A stretch of DNA of 64,000 bases from Gnetum montanum (lineage: Eukaryota > Streptophyta > Gnetopsida > Gnetales > Gnetaceae): NCBI GenBank assembly GCA_015680685.1, contig MNCI01025456.1, forward strand, positions 321,980 through 385,979, given 5' to 3'. A model generated the notes under the pieces. That model was not told the DNA's origin and did no database searches. It saw only the letters and a program-made list of their open reading frames with translations. Every line of letters begins with the position of its first letter. The first letter of the stretch is position 1. The position numbers were made by a program, and so were the translations under genes. Below, in pieces: positions 57,180 to 64,000 of the stretch.

Positions 57180-58600
57180 ACCTTGTTATTGGGAAAAAAG
57201 GATGCTATTGAAGGTGGTCAATAAATGGCCAATAGCCTTTGCTTGGTCATATCCCAAACTGACATGGATTGATCCTAACATATGTCAGCATCACATCTAT
57301 ATCAATCTGACCATGAAGCCAAAGAGGCAGCCGTAGTGATAGCTAAATCCCAAATTGAAATGGATCATCAAAGAGAAAATTGAACAGCTCCTCAAGGCAG
57401 GGTTCATCTATTCAGTTGCAGATAGTGAGTGGATCAGCCCACTTGTAATTGTTCCAAAGAAAGATGACAAATGATGAATCTATATTGATTTCAGACTATT
57501 GAACATGGTGATATTTAAATATCATTTTCCATTGCCATTTGTGGACAAGGTGTTGGACACTATTTCTAGGCATAGTTATTATAACTTCTTGGATGGTTAT
57601 AGTGGCTATAACCAAATTTAGATTGTGCCCAAGGATTGGTTCAAAATAGCATTCATAAGTCCCTTGAGGACTTTTTCATATTGTAAAATTTCCTTTGTCT
57701 ATGCAATGTCCCTACAACTTTCGAATTCCTTGTCCTAAGTATTTTTTAGTAGTAAATTGGTAGTAGGATGAAAGTCTTCATGGATGACTTCTTTACCTAT
57801 GGCACTACACTCAAGCAAGCCTTGGACCACCTTGAACAAGTGCTTACAAGGTGTGTGGAGACTAATATTTGAATCAATTGGCAAAAGAGTCATATCATGA
57901 TCTAAGAGGGCATTGTGTTGTGAAACAAAGTTTCTCAAGAAGGGATTGAGGTGGATGTTGAAAAGATTTGGATCATCCAAGGAATAATTTGCCAATCAAA
58001 AACCATTAAAGATGTCTATTCATTTCTTGGAAACACTAACTACTATTGGTGATTCATAGAGAATTTCTCTAAGATTGCAAAACCATTAGTCAAGCTCACA
58101 AAGAAAGATGCTTCATTCATATGGACCAAGGAATGCAAAAAGACATTCTAGTAGCTTAAGGAGAAGATTGTAGAGACTCCAACTCTACGAGCACCTGATT
58201 GAACTTGTTCATTTCACATCATGATAGATACATTAAACTATGCCTTGGAAGATATGATTATGTAGGTGAACAATCAGAAACATCCATATTACATCCACTG
58301 CACAAGACAAAGCATTGTGAATGCATAGATCAATTACACCATGATGGAGAAAGAGCTGATGGTTGTGGTGTATGATTTGGAAAAATTTAGGTACTATGTG
58401 CTTAGGTATAATATGTTTGTGCACACTAATCACAATGTCACTCGCATCCTAATGAATAAACCAATGGTGGACCCCCATGTCATATAGTGGCTAATCATCT
58501 TGCAAGAGTTTGATCTTACAATGGTAGATCAAAAGAAAACTAAGAATATGATTACTAATCACTTGTCTCGATTATGATGGGACACTAAAGAGGACGAGAA
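57180..58600 (+). pseudogene. Reverse transcriptase and RNase H of A4 (Athila type)
   Basis: Across changing frames the plus strand reads I-E-Q-L-L-K-A-G-F-I-Y (57380), W-I-S-P-L-V-I-V-P-K-K-D-D (57430) and F-L-D-G-Y-S-G-Y-N-Q-I (57590). The active site V-F-M-D-D-F is at 57774-57791. E-G-I-V-L and S-F-L-G-N-T-N-Y-Y follow (58020). RNase H then shows M-M-E-K-E-L-M-V-V-V-Y-D-L-E-K-F (58340) and ends with N-H-L-S-R-L (58557). FMDD at the active site is the usual form in Athila elements. More than ten stops and several frame shifts make it inactive. The YxDD-type acidic pair itself is kept. Confidence 0.8.
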
Positions 58601-58779
58601 CCCACTCTTTGATCAATTTCCTAATAAATTTCTCTTTGCTAATGAAATAAATGAATAAGTACATGTTGAACCAAAATGGTATGATGGCATCCTCACTTAT
58701 CTTCTGACTCAAGAGATGCCACAAAAGTTATACCATCAAGAGAAATAATAGTTTCTTCATTAGGTAAAATGCTTCACAA

Positions 58780-59880
58780 AGATTAATAAACATCTTTATA
58801 AGGTGTGTGTTGATGGCATGGTTTTTTGGTATGTTCCTGATGTTGACCAACTATGTGTTCTCCAAGATGTTCATGAGGTTCCTTGTAGGGGCCATTATGT
58901 AGGGAGATGCATGATCATTAAAATTGTCATGTTAGGGCACTATTGGTTAAAAATCTTTAGGGATGTCCACCAATTCATCTACTCTTGTGAATACTATCAA
59001 TGAGATGGTGGGATGATAACTTGAATAGAGGGATCTTAGCAGTGGATCCAATCAGTAGAACCCTTTAACATATGGAGTATAGACTTCATGGATCCCATCA
59101 CACCCATGTCAAATGAAAAGGCATACATAATAGTTGTTGATGACTATTGTATAAAATGGGCAGAAGTAGCAACTGTCATCAACTATACATTGTCCAGTGC
59201 TACATGGTTTCTGATAATGGTACTCATTTTATAGGTGCTACCTTTCACAAGCTCATGCAACGCTTGAAAGTTGAGCATAAATTAACAACACCTTACCACC
59301 CCAAGCCAATGGTTAAGCTAAGATTACTGATAGGGAGATCATGAAAATCTTAATGAGAATAATTAGCAAATATAGGAGAGACTGAAGCACAAAACTTAAT
59401 GATTCCCTCTAGGCATACTGCTTGACTTGGAAACTCATAGCCTACTCTCCCTATGATCTGGTGTACGAAAAATTACCAACTCTGCCAATTCAATTCGAGC
59501 TTCATACACTTTCAACAGCTTGTGACCTTGAACTTGACCTAAGCCTAGCACAAAAATAGAGATTGATAAACATAAATGTGCTAGATGAGAATTGGTTGGT
59601 CACCCTATCTTTGAATGAAATGCACAAAGCATTTAGTAAACAACGACATGATCTTAGAATAAGAATAGTAAAATTTTAACCTAGAGACAAGGTTCTTGAC
59701 TGGAAGCCCACACATGTACCTCAAAAAACTAAGTTCGATACATTGTGGTAAGGGCCTTACATCATTCATGAAGCTTTTCCTTCTGGAGCCATGTTAATTT
59801 ACAAACCTGAGAGTTTGAACAAGAAGCAACTAGTCAACACAAAATAAGTTAAACCTTTCCATGAGCCCATGCAAACTAGT
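58780..59880 (+). pseudogene. Integrase of A4
   Basis: The zinc-binding N-terminus is in the open stretch 58803-59003: H-E-V-P-C-R-G-H (two His) and Y-S-C-E-Y-Y (first Cys; the second Cys is Tyr). The core has W-S-I-D-F-M-D-P (first Asp, 59078), V-S-D-N-G-T-H-F (second Asp, 59207) and T-P-Y-H-P (59290). The catalytic Glu region is decayed. The C-terminal part includes S-P-Y-D-L-V-Y (59450) and a C-terminal domain with D-K-V-L-type residues, ending in F-H-E near 59865. It has several stops. It would insert the cDNA. Confidence 0.75.
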
Positions 59881-61440
59881 GCAATCAACACATCATCATA
59901 TGGACAACCACACTCAATCTTTTGAATCTCCTCCTATCAACTTAGTTGTGGGGGACATGGCCATATATGCTAATCTATTGAGTGGCTCCACACATTTTCT
60001 AGTTTTTTGTTTTACACTTTCTTTGTTTTTATACCATTTTTGTTTTACACTTTGTTATTTTTCCAAATTTTTGTTTGACAACATCATTCATATGTTTTAA
60101 TGTTCTTAAATATTTTACAATTTCTTTTATATTTTTCCCTATTTTGGTGTGAATTTTTCTTGTCTTCTAATAAAAGTGCTTTATTGCCAATAGAACTCAA
60201 TGATGATGTGGTTGGTTACTAATGGTGGTTTGTACCTAATGTTTTTGATTGCTAATGTCTAGTTTATATTTTTGAATTTTTATGATTGATAACTAAGATA
60301 GGTTTCCTTTTCATGGAATAGGCAATGAGTCCACATCTTCCAACCATATACCAACTCTATGGTTTTCTCAATTTTGGAAATATCAAATTCCTTTTTTATT
60401 AATAAAACTTTAACAAACTTGTGACCTTGGTGGTTTCCAAACTTGGGAAAGATTGAAAGGTTTGAAAAGGGTGTGACTTTAAGGGGATTCAATACTCTTT
60501 GTGCCTTTATACTTGAGTGTATGTGTGTTTTCATGGATTTCTTACCATTCCATATCGACCAATAATAGGAAGTTGAATAAGTCTTTGCATGGTGTAGTTT
60601 CCATTCAAAAATTCATGACAAATATAAAATGTTCAAAAGAAAAAAAAGAACATGATGGAAATTCAAAGCACACCCCTCAGACAAAATATATGGCATAGAA
60701 GCATTGGTTATGGAACTAGAAAGACATTTTACCCATGCCTGAAGGTCCCATTTAACTAAGGCCCTTTCTTACTTCTTATTTCTCTTTTCTTATCAAATAA
60801 GAAATGATGGTTGTCCATGGGAGGATTCTTGTGTCTCAAGGGATGGATTGGTCCTAGAGTGGTGATGCGAAGTCACTAAAAGAGGTTGGTTTTTGGTATG
60901 GACTAAGGTTGGATTTTATCAAGTCATTTAACCATGAAATTCAAAAGGGGCTTCATGTGACCATGATTGGGACATCCATTCTATTCTCTATCTCATCCAT
61001 CAATTCTCTCCATAACTCACCTCACCACTGGTTTTTATGTTTTTCTTTAATGTCGTAGTTTGACATGTTGAAATTCTTAGGTAGATTCTTAGGGTTTCAT
61101 TCCTTATCTTTTCATAATCATTAATTAATTATGAGATCTGCAAACTCCTTAGTTGAAGTTATCCAAGGGTAAAAAGGGCATAAGCCTACTATGAGGAGGA
61201 TCCACTTGCATAGCTCTTGGTTGGGCTAGTTAAGTCCCTTATCCTTAGACATTTTTATAATGAAATATTTTACATTCTCCATCAATTGTGTCTAACTATG
61301 TGCTCCTTAAGGCATTTCTCCAATCATTCTCCATCTTTTGTGAGCTCTCAAACCATCTTCATGCATTTCATTATGTTCCTAACTTCTTAGGACTTTCATT
61401 TAACTTCAATTTTGTTCAAAAACTCCTTATATTTTTCAAG
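59881..61440 (+). other. Spacer of A4 between integrase and the internal promoter
   Basis: It has no recognised coding sequence. It contains GTTGTGGGGGACATGG at about 59945-59960, similar to family A polypurine tracts. Stretches shared with A1/A2 spacers in reverse include ACCCATGCCTGAAGG near 60732-60746 and GAGGAGGATCCACTTG near 61195-61210. A1 and A2 therefore retain this spacer while lacking the preceding pol. Confidence 0.55.
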
Positions 61441-61600
61441 TTTTGAATTGGTCAATGATGGTAAATAGCTGCATTGACTGATCCCACTCAACGCAACTGA
61501 CCACGTCAACTAGGCCACATTGACAAGGCCTAGTCGACAAAAGGAAAAATTTTTATAAATAGTGCTCACCACTTAGAAATTATTTTTGATTTGCTTCACA
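61440..61600 (+). promoter_or_regulatory. Internal promoter-like module upstream of ORF X in A4
   Basis: Bases 61480-61561 hold repeated TTGAC/GTCAA words (CATTGACTGATC, GACCACGTCAAC, CATTGACAAGGCC) and then TATAAATA at 61554-61561. The following GTGCTCACC and GAGTTTTTGCAATTTTTC match the A4 LTR after its own TATA box (ATGCTCACCC and GAAGCTCTTGCAGTTTTG near 53005-53070). The module thus resembles the LTR of the same element, not the GATATCGC type of A1/A2. Confidence 0.55.
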
Positions 61601-61910
61601 TGTAAGGGGAGTTTTTGCAATTTTTCAAAGCTCAAAACCTTCCAANTTGATAGAAAAATTTTCAGAAATTTTCTAACTTCCCCATTGGTTTAATGAATAA
61701 AATACTATTAAATCACCAACCTATGAGAGTTAAACCCTTCCAACACACTCTAGTAACCTATCTAATCATATAATAATAAAATAATTTTAAAATAATCAAA
61801 CATGCCATGATCAAAACTTAGCCAAGTGTAGCTACCCCAAGAGATAAGGTATTTCAAATGTTTCAAAGTTACATATTAAGTGCTAATCCTTGGTCATGTT
61901 GTAATTACAG
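61601..61910 (+). other. Leader of ORF X in A4, ending in a splice-acceptor-like CAG
   Basis: It is non-coding and AT-rich, with an N at 61646. It ends GTAATTACAG at 61901-61910, directly against the ATG. A2 ends ATTGCAG at the same place; A1 reads TTGTAT there. Confidence 0.5.
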
Positions 61911-64000
61911 ATGGCACCTAGACCAAAATGCCTACAGGAAGGAGGACTATCTCAATTAAGGGACAAATGACCAAGATCTAGAAGGGAGTAGCAAGAGCAA
62001 GCCCAAGAGTAGGTTGTAGAAACTCATGCAACAAGACCTCTTTAAGAGGAGCCAAAAGTGGAATATGTCCAACAATTCTTGAAAAAGTGGTTGTAATAGA
62101 ACAATTCCATGGAGATGAGGCATTAGAATTAAATCAAAGAATTACGGTCATATTAGCTCAAGGTTACCTTGATCAAATCAAGCCTCATGACATCCAACAT
62201 TCAGTTATGTAAGAATTGAACTTAGGACCATTTTTGGAACATGCTCCACTAGAAGTCAAGATGTAGTTGTAGAACTCTCCCATGTGGCCAATCATCACTT
62301 CCAATGGGGAATGCTACATGGAAGAGAAATATTTCTTCTAGAAAGGTAGGCAAGTGAGAGCCACTATGAAGATTAAGGACATTCAGGTCTTCTACTTGAT
62401 GGAAGCTATTGCACAAGCCTTAGGGTTGCTTGATATTGGAACAAATCTAGCAAAGATCTCTACACAAGTAGACTTGGAAAAAAAAAAGAGTGCCCCAGTG
62501 ATGCTATGGAGTGGACTCCAAGGAGTATGATGCACTCACCCTAGTGGAGCATGCATATTTCAAGATAGCGGCCTATCATCTCATTTTTATGGTGAGGCCC
62601 AATAAGATAATTGCCTTCTCTTCCTATGCATGTGCTACTCTGAGTTGAAAATTCACTGTGAACCTTCCATAGTTGATCTATCTAGAGATATAAAAGAGAT
62701 TTAAGGAAAATGAACATGGAAGGAAGGCCCTACCCTTTCCCTGCCTCATTAGAAAATTATGCAAAAGGGTAAGAATAGTTTGTTATGCTAATTATACACT
62801 TTGACATACTCCTTCTACCTCTTAGGTAGAAATGATGAAGGATAAGACCCTTACCACAACCAAGGAAGAGGAGAAGCAACCACCACCTCTGCCACCTACT
62901 CAAAAAATGATGCCAACATATCATGCTACCCTTGAATGAATGCACAGGATATAAGAGTAATTCTTGTGTGAGTAGGAGCAGCAAGTAGAAATGAGTGGTG
63001 GTAGTCCATCTGTGTATTGTCTAGTAATGAGTCATCTCAATGAAGTGGCTCAAACCATCAACTAGATGGAGGAAGGTGGATCAATCTTTTCAGCCCAAAA
63101 AATGTAGCTACTCATGAGATCAAATCCTAGCACTTGAGAAGTAACCATCTCTCTCTCACAATAGCAATTCCTAGCCATCGTTGGGAATGTTGCTACTTTC
63201 TTAGTGCATTTGGAGGAGGGCAAGGGTAAAATTGTCTTGGTGATGTAGCACCATGGGTAGGAGATAGTAGTAGAGATGGTTGTTGATAGATTTTTTGAGG
63301 CATTAAACATACCTATGGTGTCTGTACTAAACATTTCTACACTCCAAGATGTGTAGACATCTATAAGAATAGTTAATAACAAATTAAGTATAGCCTAGCA
63401 TGAAGAGTTGCTGAACCAACTATTAGGAATTGGGCAATCCATTCTATATGTCTTTGACCTTCTAGATACAATCACTACAACCTAGTTGGAGCTACTAGAA
63501 GCAAGGGGTAAATGCATTATTATGGAGGGGCAGATCAAAATAGCTTAGGCTCAAAACCAATGCCTAGCTATAGAGGTTGTTGAATTAAGAACCCACCTTG
63601 CTAATCCTGAACTTCTTAGCCTTGCATTGATCCATGATGATGCTTTTTAATAGCTTTAAAAAAAGCTCAAGAAGGCTGAGGATGCAAAGGAGATGGCAAT
63701 TTTTGATCAATCCTTGGCCAATTCCACCATGCACAATATCCAAAAGTGCTTGGATCAGACTCACCAAGAGAATGTCACTTTGACTATAGAGAATCACCAC
63801 CTGCAGAATGTTGATGTGCAAAAGCAAAAAATGTAAGATCTCATCCATCAATAGCAGGAGCAACTAGCTAGGGTAAACATGGAATTGAGGAGATTAGTAG
63901 TTGAAAATAGAAATCTCTCCATAGAGGAAGTTCAAGCCCTTTGCAAAAATCTACAATAGAGGTAGCTATATAATTTAAGAGAGTCAAAAATCACTATAGA
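61911..64000 (+). pseudogene. ORF X of A4 (partial, continues past the window)
   Basis: An ATG at 61911 starts M-A-P-R-P-K, matching M-A-P-K-R-G of A1 ORF X. The globular region has F-K-I-A-A-Y-H-L-I-F near 62560 (A1: F-K-I-G-T-Y-H-L-F-P). It also has A-L-P-F-P-C-L-I-R-K-L-C at about 62727-62762, nearly identical to A1. Pro-rich and then helical, Glu/Gln-rich sections follow, with L-R-R-L-V-V-E-N-R-N-L-S-I-E-E-V-Q-A near 63890-63940 (A1: L-A-R-E-N-R-T-L-S-M-E-E-V-R-A). Stops and frame shifts are frequent. This shows that ORF X belongs downstream of a complete pol. Confidence 0.7.

Larger units (their letters stand above)
52930..64000 (+). mobile_element. Element A4: Athila-like Ty3/gypsy element with full gene order (runs off the window)
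   Basis: The order is 5' LTR (about 52930-53734), PBS (53736-53753), gag (from 53888), protease (about 56400-56766), RT-RNase H (57180-58600), integrase (58780-59880), spacer with a promoter-like module, and ORF X (61911 to the end). LTR end, PBS, gag zinc-knuckle region, spacer and ORF X match A1 and A2. This makes A4 the autonomous-type layout of family A. The 3' LTR is not in the window. The exact LTR start is uncertain by about 20 bp. All genes are heavily broken. Confidence 0.8.

Noticed and set aside
1-64000. CRISPR array, bacterial operon, tRNA or rRNA genes
   Set aside because: No regularly spaced identical repeats, Shine-Dalgarno-linked gene runs, cloverleaf sequences or rRNA-like conserved blocks were seen.

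Overview
The window is AT-rich plant nuclear DNA made almost entirely of old, nested Ty3/gypsy-type LTR retrotransposons. No host gene, rRNA, tRNA, CRISPR array or bacterial-style operon was found. The large elements, long LTRs, deep nesting and heavy decay (mostly C-to-T and G-to-A changes, many TAG stops) suggest a large plant genome, probably a gymnosperm such as a conifer. That last step is inference, because no species-specific marker is visible. Single Ns at 7986, 47256 and 61646 show a draft assembly.

Layout. (1) Bases 1-927 and 9064 to about 12850 are an old plus-strand gypsy element (RT and integrase pieces, polypurine tract, start of an LTR at 10982, a 78-bp minisatellite). It is interrupted by element A1 (928-9063, minus strand). 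(2) Bases 12854-14237 hold an orphan plus-strand retroelement-like ORF. (3) Bases 14238-32306 are a minus-strand element, B1, with Tat-like features. It has gag-protease at 27.5-30.9 kb and RT-RNase H-integrase at 15.9-19.3 kb. Between them lies an oppositely transcribed, apparently spliced gene (24.1-26.7 kb) whose first recognisable domain resembles an FCP1/NLI-type HAD phosphatase. (4) A second B element, B2, is split into 32306-33562, 42713-43933 and 50348 to about 52929. It hosts B3 (33563-42712, plus, TSD GGATG) and A2 (43934-50347, minus, TSD ATTAT), and is cut at its gag end by A4. (5) About 52930 to the window end is A4, a plus-strand Athila-like element with LTR, tRNA-Asp-like PBS, gag, protease, RT, RNase H, integrase and a downstream ORF here called ORF X.

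How the parts relate. A1 and A2 share LTR ends, PBS type, gag and ORF X with A4, but have no protease, RT, RNase H or integrase. They look like non-autonomous derivatives that kept gag and ORF X. B3 is likewise a B-family element that kept gag-protease and lost pol. ORF X sits where an env-like gene would sit. In A1, A2 and A4 it is preceded by a TATA box and promoter-like module that resembles the module in the LTR of the same element. In A2 and A4 an AG acceptor dinucleotide also touches its ATG. The two points most worth checking are this internal promoter copy and the antisense phosphatase-like gene inside the B family.
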